From: Algoriphagus chordae
GTDB taxonomy: Bacteria; Bacteroidota; Bacteroidia; Cytophagales; Cyclobacteriaceae
Direction of reading: 5' to 3'
Length of the DNA stretch: 64,000 nucleotides
Assembly (NCBI RefSeq): GCF_003254055.1
Contig: NZ_QKZT01000008.1
Location: forward strand, 185,102 to 249,101
The notes under the pieces are model-generated. The model had not been told where the DNA came from. It did not search any database and worked only from the letters and a program-made list of their open reading frames with translations. Of the stretch, positions 27,733 to 37,071 are shown in pieces; position 1 is the stretch's first letter, and each line of letters starts with the position of its first letter. The position numbers were made by a program, and so were the translations under genes.

Positions 27733-30279
27733 TTATTGGTTTTCTTCAGCTGGTATGGTTTTCATATGCTCATTTAATTCCTCTGCTTTCCACGGATAAA
27801 CTCTCCCCTGAGTAGTAAGTCGAATCTTCCCAACCGTCCTTCTTGAAACCGGCGCAGCTTGATTACCCCACTCATTTCTAATATAAGTCAAAATCGCAGC
27901 AATGCTCGCATCATCCATGGTAGAATGTGCCGGCATCACAGGAAGAATATCTGGTGCATCATAAGTTATGCCTGATACCTCAATCGGACCTTCCAGTCCA
28001 TGCAAAAGTATCATGGACAGCCTTCTTTCATCTCCCAGCACCCAGTCCGAGTCAACCAATGGAGGCCCCATCCTTGTAGCCCCTCCTCCATCTGAACCAT
28101 GACAGCCCGCACAGGTGACTAGGAACTTTTGTCTGCCTTCGGCAAATTGAATTAATGCTTGTTCATCTAGTTGACTTTCCACAACAGCCACTTCCGAAGG
28201 CTCGAAACCTGGCCAAGAAAACATTCGCTTCAGCATGTCCACACGTCCTTCATCAATAGGAAGGTCAGTGCGTCTAAATAAAGCTGGCTCAGCCGCTAAG
28301 GCAATCGGCTTACGATCCTTCAAATTAGCTGCTTGAATGGATATCCCTGAAATCAGGATGTTTTGCTTCCAGTTCAATTCGCCCTTGCCATTCGCCAAGC
28401 CTAATAATCCCGTAATTTCTTTAGCATCTCCCTTTTTAATAATTGCACTTGCTAGCGTTTCTAGGAAAATCTCTCTATTGGGATCTGAATTTTCCCAATT
28501 TGAGCTATTCCACAATTCCGTTAAAAGTTCATATTCTCTATTTGCCAAACTACTCATCATCGCATCACGAATGAGCGCATCGGCTCCGTGATTTTGAAAA
28601 ACCGTGGCTAATAATTTACCCTGAGAAGAAGCAGAAAGCACATTACTACTCAATGCCAACTGAAGAGCTTCAACCACACCAGCTTTGGCTGCAGCTGCTT
28701 CCATATACTGTCCTAACTTTTGACTTGTAGCAGCGGAAGTTTCCGCGAAAGGCTCCATTAATCTCAATGCAGTGCTTTTTAATAGTACCGAAGAGTTTTC
28801 CAAAATCTGAAATAGCAAGTCATCGGAAACCAAGCCCAAACCTTCTAAAGTCCACAGTGCATGAAACTGCCCCATTTCACTTGCCTGCTTATCCAAAATC
28901 AAATTGATTAAGGCATCCTTTACACTTGGATCATTGCGCTCCACCAATAATCGCTGGGACATATCTCTATACCAGCCATCTTCATCCGATAGCAAGACGA
29001 TCAATTCATCATTGCTAGCTTGAGAAAGTTTCGGCATCGTCCTAGCGCTTTCTCCAGAAGGCACTATCCTCCATATTCTACCCAGATGAACAGGGAATTC
29101 TAGGCCTCGCCCGATCGTTTGCTCTCTCAAATAAGGAGTAAGGTATTCTCCATGCTGAATCAAACCGCGATACATATCTGCGATGTAAAGTGCGCCATCT
29201 GGCCCGGTAGCAAAATCCACTGGTCTAAAACGCTCATCGGTGGACGCAAGAAACTCTGTACCTGGATGCGGGTCTTTTCCTTCCAAAAGATTACCAGTTT
29301 GGGTAATCACATTTCGCTTCACCAAATTCCCAGCAGGCTCTGCCACGAAAGCATTTCCATAAAATTCATCAGCAAAAAGTGTTGCTCTATAGATCCATGG
29401 CGAACAAGCAGCAGTGAATTCCATCAAGCGTTGCTCATCATTCAATACTCCAGGAATGTAACCCCGATTGACTGCCGGCGTGACACGTATAGGAAATACT
29501 CTCCGATCTTGACTCACGCCAAAATCAATTCCAGTGGAAGTTTTGTGATTAGGGTTTCTGGAAAGGTAATTTGGCGGAACCAAGTCAGCGTGGAGCTGTG
29601 ACCAATTGTAATTATAAAACAATCGACCTTGATCATCCTGACTGATTCCCCACTGTCCTCGAAACTCAGTTTGTTCTTTGATCCATTCACCATTCTGATA
29701 TTTATAGCGGATTTTCGATTTAGCATTGTAATACCAGTTGTCCACATTTCGAAGCAATCCATTGTCCGAATGTTCAGGATTCCCAGTGGAAGCATAGGTA
29801 GAGTCCAATAATACTTTTGTATCTGCTTTCAGATCGCCATCTAAATCCTGTGTGACCCAAAGCGAACTGTTTTCAGCTACGAGTACTCCATCTGCGAAAA
29901 ACCCAATGGCACGTGGCATAACCAAACTATCCATGTAAATGGTGCTTTTATCCATCAGACCATCACCATTTTCATCCTCAAGCACCGAGATTCTACCTAT
30001 GGGCTTATCTTCTTCAGATCCCAGTGTATCCGTCATAAACCCACGCATCTCGATCACCCAAAGTCTCGCATCTTCATCAAACGTGATAAAAACTGGGTCC
30101 TCCACCATGGGTTCAGACGCCACCAGTTGGATTTCAAAACCGGATTCTAACTGAAAAGTTGCCTTTTCTTCTTCGGCAGTTTGAGCGGGAGATGGGTTTT
30201 GGGAATCTTTATTTTCTTTGGCACAAGAGGCCAGTAACATTACTATGAAAAAGTAATGGACAATCCGAGTATTCAGCAT
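27733..30279 (-). CDS. PVC-type heme-binding protein: beta-propeller, HEAT-like region and cytochrome c
   Basis: This 848-residue lipoprotein (lipobox LLASC, Cys19) has three parts. Residues ~40-400 form a propeller with the PVC-type start FQLESGFEIQLVASEPMVEDPVFITFDEDARLWVIEMRG-like pattern and a calcium-like DENGDG loop. Residues ~410-640 are helical, HEAT-like. The C-terminus holds cytochrome c with heme motif CAGCH (about 722-726) and a likely axial Met in PVMPAHS. Such proteins are thought to be quinone-independent or cytochrome-linked sugar dehydrogenases. It is the first gene of the operon with the TIM barrel and SDR and probably feeds electrons from sugar oxidation into the envelope chain. 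Confidence 0.9.
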   Translation of the reverse strand: MLNTRIVHYFFIVMLLASCAKENKDSQNPSPAQTAEEEKATFQLESGFEIQLVASEPMVEDPVFITFDEDARLWVIEMRGFMTDTLGSEEDKPIGRISVLEDENGDGLMDKSTIYMDSLVMPRAIGFFADGVLVAENSSLWVTQDLDGDLKADTKVLLDSTYASTGNPEHSDNGLLRNVDNWYYNAKSKIRYKYQNGEWIKEQTEFRGQWGISQDDQGRLFYNYNWSQLHADLVPPNYLSRNPNHKTSTGIDFGVSQDRRVFPIRVTPAVNRGYIPGVLNDEQRLMEFTAACSPWIYRATLFADEFYGNAFVAEPAGNLVKRNVITQTGNLLEGKDPHPGTEFLASTDERFRPVDFATGPDGALYIADMYRGLIQHGEYLTPYLREQTIGRGLEFPVHLGRIWRIVPSGESARTMPKLSQASNDELIVLLSDEDGWYRDMSQRLLVERNDPSVKDALINLILDKQASEMGQFHALWTLEGLGLVSDDLLFQILENSSVLLKSTALRLMEPFAETSAATSQKLGQYMEAAAAKAGVVEALQLALSSNVLSASSQGKLLATVFQNHGADALIRDAMMSSLANREYELLTELWNSSNWENSDPNREIFLETLASAIIKKGDAKEITGLLGLANGKGELNWKQNILISGISIQAANLKDRKPIALAAEPALFRRTDLPIDEGRVDMLKRMFSWPGFEPSEVAVVESQLDEQALIQFAEGRQKFLVTCAGCHGSDGGGATRMGPPLVDSDWVLGDERRLSMILLHGLEGPIEVSGITYDAPDILPVMPAHSTMDDASIAAILTYIRNEWGNQAAPVSRRTVGKIRLTTQGRVYPWKAEELNEHMKTIPAEENQ

Positions 30280-30505
30280 TCTACAAACAGGCGTTTTGGG
30301 TTTGACAAATCGCTCACTACTTTATGTCACTTACAGTGAGTAGGAGTTCAATTTGAGTCTGTTACAATTTGAAACATATTAAGCAGAATCACAACCTTGA
30401 TTTACAACAACGGCAAATTTGACTAAATCATACAAATGAGATCAAGATCTGCTAAAAGCTGAGATAATAATTTCCAAGCCTTAACTTTACACAAAACTAG
30501 CGCCC

Positions 30506-31639
30506 ATGAACTTTTCAGATTTAGGACTTTCCAAGCAAATACTTGATGCAATCAAAAAAGCCAATTACGATAGTCCTTATCCTATACAGATAGAGGCCAT
30601 CCCAGCTATTTTGCAAAAGAAAGACCTGCTCGGAATAGCTCCTACTGGCTCTGGAAAGACTGCTTCTTATATCCTCCCTATCCTTCAAAGACTTCAGGAA
30701 AAAGATGCAAATAAAGGGAGAATGATACCAGTTTTGGTCTTAGTTCCTACTCGGGAATTAGCCAGCCAAGTAGCGGAAGTAACAGAGAATTTTGCGCGAT
30801 TTCTGAATAGACCTGTCAAAGCTCTAGCCGTTTTCGGTGGAGTATCCATCAATCCGCAGATGATGAAAATCTATGGGACTGATATCCTAGTAGCTACGCC
30901 AGGTCGTTTATTGGATTTGCTTTCCAAAAACTCGCTGAATCTTAATCAAGTGGAAGTTCTTGTTTTAGACGAAGCTGATAAAGTATTAAATATGGGCTTC
31001 AAAGAGGAAGTCGATCAGATCCTCGAAAAACTTCCCAAAAAACGCCAAAACATACTTTTCTCTGCGACAAGTGAAGAATCTGTAGAAGGACTGATCAACG
31101 AGATGCTCCATGAGCCAGTTCGTATTTCTGCCGAACCTGATACTGTTTCCCCGGATCTCATCGAGCAGTATGCCTATAGAGTTCCCATGGAGCAAAAAGG
31201 GCCTTTTCTTCGCTACTTGATCAATTCAGGCGACTGGTCACAGATTTTAGTTTTTGCTTCATCTATCCGCGCGGCAAATAATATCGTAACCAAGCTCAAC
31301 AAAAATGGCATTGACGCCTTGGCTTTTCATGGAGACAAAAGTCAAGGTGCTAGAACGGAAGCTTTACATCGATTCAAATCTGGTAAAACAAGGATTCTGG
31401 TTGCAACGGATTTGGCTGCAAGAGGAATAGACATCAAGTTTTTGCCACTGGTGATCAATTACGAATTGCCAAGATCTCCAAAGGACTATGTGCACAGAAT
31501 CGGTAGAACAGGCCGTGCTGGCGCAACTGGAGAGGCTATTTCCTTGGTAGCGGAGGAGGATCTGCATCACTTCAAAATCATCCAAAAGAAGATGAAAAAG
31601 CATGTGCAGCTGAGAAGTATTGATGAGATTGAGTTTTAA
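30506..31639 (+). CDS. DEAD-box RNA helicase, RhlE-like
   Basis: The 377-residue protein is a bare helicase core without the long basic tail of many RhlE proteins. Motifs in order: Q motif (PYPIQIEAIP near 25), Walker A APTGSGKT (near 50), PTREL, TPGR, DEAD (near 155), SAT, the second RecA lobe with FASSIRAANNIV, VATDLAARGID, and HRIGRTGRAG (near 330). It unwinds structured RNA using ATP, likely in ribosome assembly or mRNA decay, and may matter in the cold. It is divergent from the PVC cytochrome gene, with ~226 bp between. Confidence 0.95.
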   Translation: MNFSDLGLSKQILDAIKKANYDSPYPIQIEAIPAILQKKDLLGIAPTGSGKTASYILPILQRLQEKDANKGRMIPVLVLVPTRELASQVAEVTENFARFLNRPVKALAVFGGVSINPQMMKIYGTDILVATPGRLLDLLSKNSLNLNQVEVLVLDEADKVLNMGFKEEVDQILEKLPKKRQNILFSATSEESVEGLINEMLHEPVRISAEPDTVSPDLIEQYAYRVPMEQKGPFLRYLINSGDWSQILVFASSIRAANNIVTKLNKNGIDALAFHGDKSQGARTEALHRFKSGKTRILVATDLAARGIDIKFLPLVINYELPRSPKDYVHRIGRTGRAGATGEAISLVAEEDLHHFKIIQKKMKKHVQLRSIDEIEF

Positions 31640-31657
31640 AGATAAGCTATAAAGTCT

Positions 31658-31780
31658 CCCGCAGATTATCGCTGATAACTATCGTGGATTTTCGCAAAAT
31701 ATTTCGTTTTCAGTTTGAATGAATAATTCAAAAAATTCAAGTCTACCTGCGTGTCATTGCTTCGTGTATTTGCGGGAAAT
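31658..31780. repeat. Intergenic palindromic element, copy B (CGCAGAT family)
   Basis: The left end CCCGCAGATTATCGCTG matches the complement of the right end of copy A (374-390) at 15 of 17 bases. The right end ATTTGCGGGAAAT is roughly its inverse, giving CCCGCA...TGCGGG terminal inverted repeats about 110 bp apart. It fills the gap between the helicase and sulfatase genes. Confidence 0.55.
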
Positions 31781-31861
31781 AAAAACACTCATTCAGTCAC
31801 AGTATAGCTATTCTCCCAAAAGCATATATTTTTAGACTATTATTACCCACCTAATTTTAGT

Positions 31862-33622
31862 ATGATGCACATTCAAGGTTCCCTATCCACACTAATACTT
31901 TTTTTATCTCTCAGTTTTAGTTTTGCGCAGCAAGCTTCCAAAGCTCCCAATATCATCCTAATCATCACCGACGATCAAGGCTACGGAGACCTAGGCGCAA
32001 CTGGCAACCCACATATCAATACGCCGACTATCGATGCATTTGCAGCGGAAAGCGTGCGGTTCACTAATTTCTATGTGTCTCCAGTTTGTGCGCCGACGAG
32101 AGCAAGCTTGATGACAGGCCGGTATTCTCTTCGAACTGGTGTACGTGACACCTACAATGGTGGTGCAATGATGGCAGAGTCAGAAATCACGATTGCTGAA
32201 TTATTGAAATCAAAAGATTATGCGACTGGGATTTTTGGCAAATGGCACCTAGGTGATAATTACCCAATGCGCCCAAGTGATCAGGGATTTGATGAATCTG
32301 TAATACACCTTTCTGGTGGTATGGGGCAAGTGGGTGATTTCACTACCTATTATCAGGGAAATCGTAGCTATTTTGACCCGGTACTTTGGCACAATAATGA
32401 GCAGGAAAGCTACGCAGGATACTGCTCGGATATATTTGCAAACGAGGCAATCAATTTTATAGAGAAAAATAAGGATAAGCCATTCTTCACCTACTTATCT
32501 TTCAATGCGCCGCATACGCCACTGCAGGTACCAGACGAGTATTATCAAAAGTACAAGAACATTGATCCTACAGCTGGTTTTGGAAAGGATGGCAAGCCAT
32601 TCTATCCTATGTCTGAAAAAGATAAAGAGGATGCAAGAAGAGTCTATGCGATGGTGGAAAACATCGATGATAACCTAAATAAGCTTTTCCGAAAATTAGA
32701 GGAGTTGGGGATTGACGATAACACGGTTGTCATATTTATGACTGACAATGGCCCTCAGCAGCAGCGATATCTGGCTGGGCTAAAAGGTCTGAAAAGCAGC
32801 ACCTACCAGGGTGGAATTAGAGCGCCATTTTTCATTCGCTATCCCGAAGGATTTAAAGGAAACAAAGATATCTCCACCTTAACAGCACACTTGGATGTAC
32901 TTCCCACGCTGGCGGACATTGTTGGTTTTGAAGTTCCTACAGACCGAAAAATAGATGGCCACAGCATGCTACCACTGATAAAAGGTGAAAATACTGAGGC
33001 CTCTGACCGTAGTTATTTTGCTTACTGGACGAGAAAGTACCCTGAACTTTATCAAAACATTTCAATCCAAAAGTCCGGTTGGAAATTGGTTGGGAATACA
33101 GATTACAATTCTGAAATCGAGAAATTCGATTTATTCAATCTGAATGAAGATCCTTATGAGCAACATAACATAGTGGCCAAAAACAGCGCGAAGGCAAAAG
33201 AACTGAAATCTGAAATGGACGCTATCTACATTGACTTGATCAACGAAGAAAATCAAAAAACTCCAGCAGTCATTCAAATCGGTAACCCAGCTGAAAACCC
33301 AACAATTCTTAACAGAAATGATGCTTCCGGAGAGCGTGGAATGTGGGCTCAGGAAGACATATTTGGCTATTGGAATGTCAGCGTCGAACCTGGTCTGTAT
33401 GACATTCGAGTGAAATTCGTGAAACCAGTACCCCCTCAGGGAAAAATGACAATTGAGACCTCCAACTATGCAAATATCGCTTTTGATAAATCGAGCGGAC
33501 CTGTGGATATCTTAGAGATGAAAGGTGTCAATCTTCAAGAAATCAAAGGACAATTAGTCCCATTCTATGAAGTGAAAGGCCAACGTTATTTCCCTTTTTG
33601 GATTGAGCTGACAAAAAAATAA
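31862..33622 (+). CDS. Arylsulfatase, secreted, cysteine-type
   Basis: A 586-residue exported sulfatase with a signal peptide (about 1-23, ending FAQQ). Metal-binding IITDDQGYGD precedes the sulfatase signature CAPTRASLMTGR, in which Cys76 must be converted to formylglycine by a maturase encoded elsewhere. Later motifs FGKWHLGD and FMTDNGPQ complete the site. The C-terminal ~115 residues (from about 470) form an extra beta-sandwich often found in Bacteroidota sulfatases. It would free sulfate from sulfated polysaccharides or smaller esters, in keeping with a marine lifestyle. ATGATG offers two starts one codon apart. Confidence 0.93.
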   Translation: MMHIQGSLSTLILFLSLSFSFAQQASKAPNIILIITDDQGYGDLGATGNPHINTPTIDAFAAESVRFTNFYVSPVCAPTRASLMTGRYSLRTGVRDTYNGGAMMAESEITIAELLKSKDYATGIFGKWHLGDNYPMRPSDQGFDESVIHLSGGMGQVGDFTTYYQGNRSYFDPVLWHNNEQESYAGYCSDIFANEAINFIEKNKDKPFFTYLSFNAPHTPLQVPDEYYQKYKNIDPTAGFGKDGKPFYPMSEKDKEDARRVYAMVENIDDNLNKLFRKLEELGIDDNTVVIFMTDNGPQQQRYLAGLKGLKSSTYQGGIRAPFFIRYPEGFKGNKDISTLTAHLDVLPTLADIVGFEVPTDRKIDGHSMLPLIKGENTEASDRSYFAYWTRKYPELYQNISIQKSGWKLVGNTDYNSEIEKFDLFNLNEDPYEQHNIVAKNSAKAKELKSEMDAIYIDLINEENQKTPAVIQIGNPAENPTILNRNDASGERGMWAQEDIFGYWNVSVEPGLYDIRVKFVKPVPPQGKMTIETSNYANIAFDKSSGPVDILEMKGVNLQEIKGQLVPFYEVKGQRYFPFWIELTKK

Positions 33623-33654
33623 TCAATGATTTGCCTTTTTACACTCAGTAAATC

Positions 33655-33810
33655 ATGAACAAAAATAGGCGAGAAGCATTCTCAGATTGTATTTTGGCAA
33701 TTGTCATTACGATCATGGTAACTGAGAGCAAAGTACCGCATGGAGAGCAAAGAACTGAATATTTACCATCAACTATTCTTTGGCAATTCCCGAACCATCC
33801 AGAATCTTAG
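33655..33810 (+). pseudogene. Truncated TMEM175/DUF1211 potassium channel N-terminus
   Basis: A 51-codon frame begins MNKNRREAFSDCILAIVITI, which matches the start of bacterial TMEM175 (DUF1211) channels including the RxxxFSD signature of the first pore helix and ending KVPHG. Intact proteins have ~190-200 residues and more helices; here the match stops after about 30 residues, the sequence changes to an unrelated tail and a TAG follows. The remaining gap up to 33982 contains a small inverted repeat (GGTTTATT / AATAAACC at 33820-33843) and no other gene. I read it as a remnant left by deletion. Confidence 0.7.
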
Positions 33811-33982
33811 GTTTAGGATGGTTTATTTTTTGAATAATAAACCAAGCAATTATCGATTCCTCAACACATTCTTATCAGAACTGATTAATTCATAAAAAAA
33901 TAAGCTGATATTTACGAACTCATTAACAGTCAAGCCTGTTTAGCCCAGATAGTCAGTAGTTGAAGATCAAAATATTTTTAGG

Positions 33983-35218
33983 GTGGAAAAGAAATACAGC
34001 AAAACGGAATACTTTAAGATTATACTAGTACTAGGTGCTCTGTGTACAATCAGTCCTTTCTCTATCGACATGTATCTCCCCGGTTTCCCGGAGATGGCAG
34101 AGACGCTGAATACGCCTATTTCTAATATTCAGCTTTCTCTCACTGCCTATCTGGTTGGTATTGCCATTGGTCAGTTATTTTATGGACCACTATTAGATAA
34201 ATATGGCCGTAAAAAACCACTCTACGCAGGCTTGGCTATTTACATCCTTGCATCTATAGGCTGCGCAATGTCACAGTCTGTAGAAAACCTGATTTTCATG
34301 CGCTTTCTTCAGGCTATTGGAGGATGTGGGGGAATGGTTTCTGCTCAGGCTATTGTTAGAGATATTTTCCCTGTTAAAAAGACTGCGCAGGCCATGTCAT
34401 TGCTTGTATTGGTAATCGCAGTTTCTCCAATGATCGCTCCTACTTTAGGTGGATTTATAACTTCTGCCTATGATTGGCACTGGGTCTTTATCATTCTTGC
34501 CGTCTTGACGGCCATTATTTGGGTAGCTACTGTAGTGGTACTTCCTGAAGGGGCACTGCCAGATCGAGAGGTCTCACTAAAGCCAAAGAAGGTATGGAAA
34601 AGCTACATTAAGGTTCTTGAGAATCGTCAATTCCTAGTATACATGCTCGCAGGAGGAATTGCGGGCGCTGCTCCCTTTGCGTATATCGCCAGTTCAGCAG
34701 ATGTATTTATGAACCTGTATGGTTTGACCGAACATCAATTTGGTTGGCTTTTCGCAATTCTCGCTTTTGCTATGATTGGTTCTACACAGCTCAATCATAT
34801 TTTACTCAAGAAATATACCTCACAGCAAATCATAAACTTCTCTTTACACTACCAAAGTGTAACGGGAATCGTTTTGGTACTTGGAGTGTTTTTCAACTTT
34901 TTCAATCTATATACCCTGATAGGAACGATGTTTATTTTCCTTACAGCCCATGGATTGAATGGTCCAAATACTACAGCACTTGCAATGGCTCCATTTTCTA
35001 AAAATGCCGGATCAGCCTCAGCCATGTTAGGTAGTATGCGAATGGCAATTGGCGGAATCGTAACAGCCATAGTCAGTTTATTCCATGCCAGTTCAGCATT
35101 TCCAATGGCTGCAGGAATGGCTATTTGTGCATTCGGAGGTTTTATAATATTGAAAATGGATCAGAAGATACCTGGAACCATTAGTCGTGAACGAAAAACC
35201 GAGGCATTTGCCTCTTAG
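33983..35218 (+). CDS. Bcr/CflA-type MFS drug efflux transporter
   Basis: The 411-residue protein has about 12 membrane helices. The Bcr/CflA signature lies in helix 1 (CTISPFSIDMYLPGFPEMA), followed by MFS motif A in GPLLDKYGRKKP and motif C-like AVSPMIAPTLGG in helix 5. It should export a drug or metabolite against protons; relatives handle bicyclomycin, sulfonamides or cysteine, and the substrate here is unknown. The start is GTG, as no ATG precedes the signature. A strong terminator follows 16 bp after the stop. Confidence 0.92.
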   Translation: MEKKYSKTEYFKIILVLGALCTISPFSIDMYLPGFPEMAETLNTPISNIQLSLTAYLVGIAIGQLFYGPLLDKYGRKKPLYAGLAIYILASIGCAMSQSVENLIFMRFLQAIGGCGGMVSAQAIVRDIFPVKKTAQAMSLLVLVIAVSPMIAPTLGGFITSAYDWHWVFIILAVLTAIIWVATVVVLPEGALPDREVSLKPKKVWKSYIKVLENRQFLVYMLAGGIAGAAPFAYIASSADVFMNLYGLTEHQFGWLFAILAFAMIGSTQLNHILLKKYTSQQIINFSLHYQSVTGIVLVLGVFFNFFNLYTLIGTMFIFLTAHGLNGPNTTALAMAPFSKNAGSASAMLGSMRMAIGGIVTAIVSLFHASSAFPMAAGMAICAFGGFIILKMDQKIPGTISRERKTEAFAS

Positions 35219-35233
35219 AACATATATAGGTCG

Positions 35234-35270
35234 AAAGCCGGAGTTCATTATGAATTCCGGCTTTTTATTT
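35234..35270 (+). terminator. Intrinsic terminator after the MFS transporter
   Basis: Strong hairpin: AAAGCCGGA / TCCGGCTTT with a second inner pairing TTCAT/ATGAA, followed by TTATTTT. It also contains A residues on the left, so it might work on both strands. The remaining ~200 bp up to the GH5 gene have a GCGCAGAG / CACAGAG-like word and no gene. Confidence 0.9.
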
Positions 35271-35469
35271 TCACAGCGGTGAGCGCAGAGTTTTACACAG
35301 AGATAGCACCATAAATGAGATTTTTCAAAGTAGCCTAAGCTTCCATTCAGGGACAAGAATGTCGTTGGGAAATATTGGTAGTCGTGAATAAAGATACAGC
35401 ACCTAGGGAGGTTTTTGGGATTATGAATCACATTTTCTCTACAAAGGCACCATTCCTTCGGTGATAGTT

Positions 35470-36888
35470 TTACTCCCCAGCATTGATGATGGCCTTAATC
35501 ATATCGGGATAAATCTGTGCTCCTGAACTCCTATTGAAAAGTGCAAAACCATAATCCCCTGCATAACCATTATCCCAATAAAACGGCACTAGTCCATGAT
35601 CTGTAGCACTTTTGGTAATGTAGTGCAGGTAATATTCACGATAGACATCATTGTCACTAGCCTTCTTATCTATCGCCCCATATTCCCCCATTAAAACAGG
35701 GGTACCTTCATCAATAAATTTGGTTTTCATCTTTTGAAACTGTCCATCAGCAAATGATTCTCTGCCATAAGAGGCCGTTTTGGAAGCATCAGTAGCATCC
35801 TTACCCCACTGAGTGATGGTCTCATCTTCTCTCAATGCAAACTCATACGGATCATAATAATGAACCTCCACCATCAGTCGTCCCTCGGTTTGATCCGAAG
35901 GCATTTCGAAGAAGCTTAGACCATAATCGATGTTGGTATTAAATGTCTGAACGGCAAGATTTCTATACGTATTCCTACCACCAGTAGATCTCACAGCATC
36001 CACAAAGGTCTGATTAAATGAATTCTGAACCTGATAGTATTCAGGTTTAGGAGCACTATAATCACCGTCTACCATCACTTCATTCGTCCCAGCAAATAGA
36101 AGGTGGTCATCGTAATCACGGAAATTAAGTGCGATTTGAATCCACATTTTCTCCAGTCTATCATTCACATAGTCTTGCTGTGCATAGGTTGGCTGCATCC
36201 ATCCTTCATCCCAGTGAATATTCATCACCGCATACATATCATTGTCTATCACATAGTCTACGACCTCCTGGACCCTAGCCATCCAAGCGGCATCAATCGT
36301 GAATTTATCAGCGTTTGAAAACTTACTCCAAGCCACTGGAATCCTTACCGCATTGAAACCAGCAGCTTTCACCTGATCAATCAGAAGTTTACTGGTCTCT
36401 GGATTTCCCCAGGCAGTTTCGCTACCGATAGCCTCAAGCGTATTTCCCAAATTCCAGCCTTTGCCCATTTCCTGAGCCAATTCCAGATTTGGTATTTCAC
36501 GCATTCCAGTCTTATCAGCAGGAATATAGTAGGAAGGAAAAGAAAAAGTTTTAGCTTCTTGGGTGATGGCAATTGGCTGGACAATCGTGATGTATCTGAC
36601 ATTTAATTGTGCGGTCCGAACCTCCTCAGAATCATTTGGATTTAGCGTTATAGAAATTTGAGCATTTCCAGACCCTGATGTAGGACTAATTTTCACCCAA
36701 GGAGCACCGGTATCAATAGTCCAGCTTTGATTACTAGTGATTGTCAAAATTTGAGTTTCTTCCTCAGCCCCAAATTGAAGCGAACTAGGAGAAGTAACTA
36801 AGGTTGCTGGATCTTCATCATTTCCGCAGGAGAAAAAACTCAGAGAAAGAAATAGCAGGATTGCCAGTAATCGAAAAGGCTCATTCAT
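35470..36888 (-). CDS. Endoglucanase-type GH5 lipoprotein with BACON domain
   Basis: A start at 36888 (472 residues) puts a lipoprotein signal at the front (LSLSFFSC, Cys21); a longer frame from 36987 would add 33 residues with no signal. Residues ~35-110 form a BACON domain, a carbohydrate- or mucin-linked module of Bacteroidota. The GH5 barrel (~120-470) starts GKGWNLGNTLEA, with the acid/base Glu270 in TNEV and the nucleophile Glu402 in MGEYGA, as well as a typical RIPVAWS and IHWDEGW. It should cut beta-1,4-linked glucan or related polymers at the cell surface. No SusCD genes are nearby. Confidence 0.92.
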   Translation of the reverse strand: MNEPFRLLAILLFLSLSFFSCGNDEDPATLVTSPSSLQFGAEEETQILTITSNQSWTIDTGAPWVKISPTSGSGNAQISITLNPNDSEEVRTAQLNVRYITIVQPIAITQEAKTFSFPSYYIPADKTGMREIPNLELAQEMGKGWNLGNTLEAIGSETAWGNPETSKLLIDQVKAAGFNAVRIPVAWSKFSNADKFTIDAAWMARVQEVVDYVIDNDMYAVMNIHWDEGWMQPTYAQQDYVNDRLEKMWIQIALNFRDYDDHLLFAGTNEVMVDGDYSAPKPEYYQVQNSFNQTFVDAVRSTGGRNTYRNLAVQTFNTNIDYGLSFFEMPSDQTEGRLMVEVHYYDPYEFALREDETITQWGKDATDASKTASYGRESFADGQFQKMKTKFIDEGTPVLMGEYGAIDKKASDNDVYREYYLHYITKSATDHGLVPFYWDNGYAGDYGFALFNRSSGAQIYPDMIKAIINAGE

Positions 36889-37071
36889 AGGGCTTTGTTT
36901 TGCAGCTCTAAAAGTATTCAATCCGTTCCTATCAAAAGGGGTGTAAATGTTAGACAAAAGGGATTCATTTGTTACTTGGCATAGCAAAACGAGAAAGTAT
37001 TCGTTCTAATCAGCAAACCCATCCCAAAAAGATTAATCCCTACTTTTGAAAATCTCTCATAAGTCACAGCC

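Noticed and set aside
36889..36987. Longer N-terminus for the GH5 protein
   Set aside because: The 33 extra residues would place the lipoprotein signal internally; the ATG at 36888 gives a normal lipobox position.
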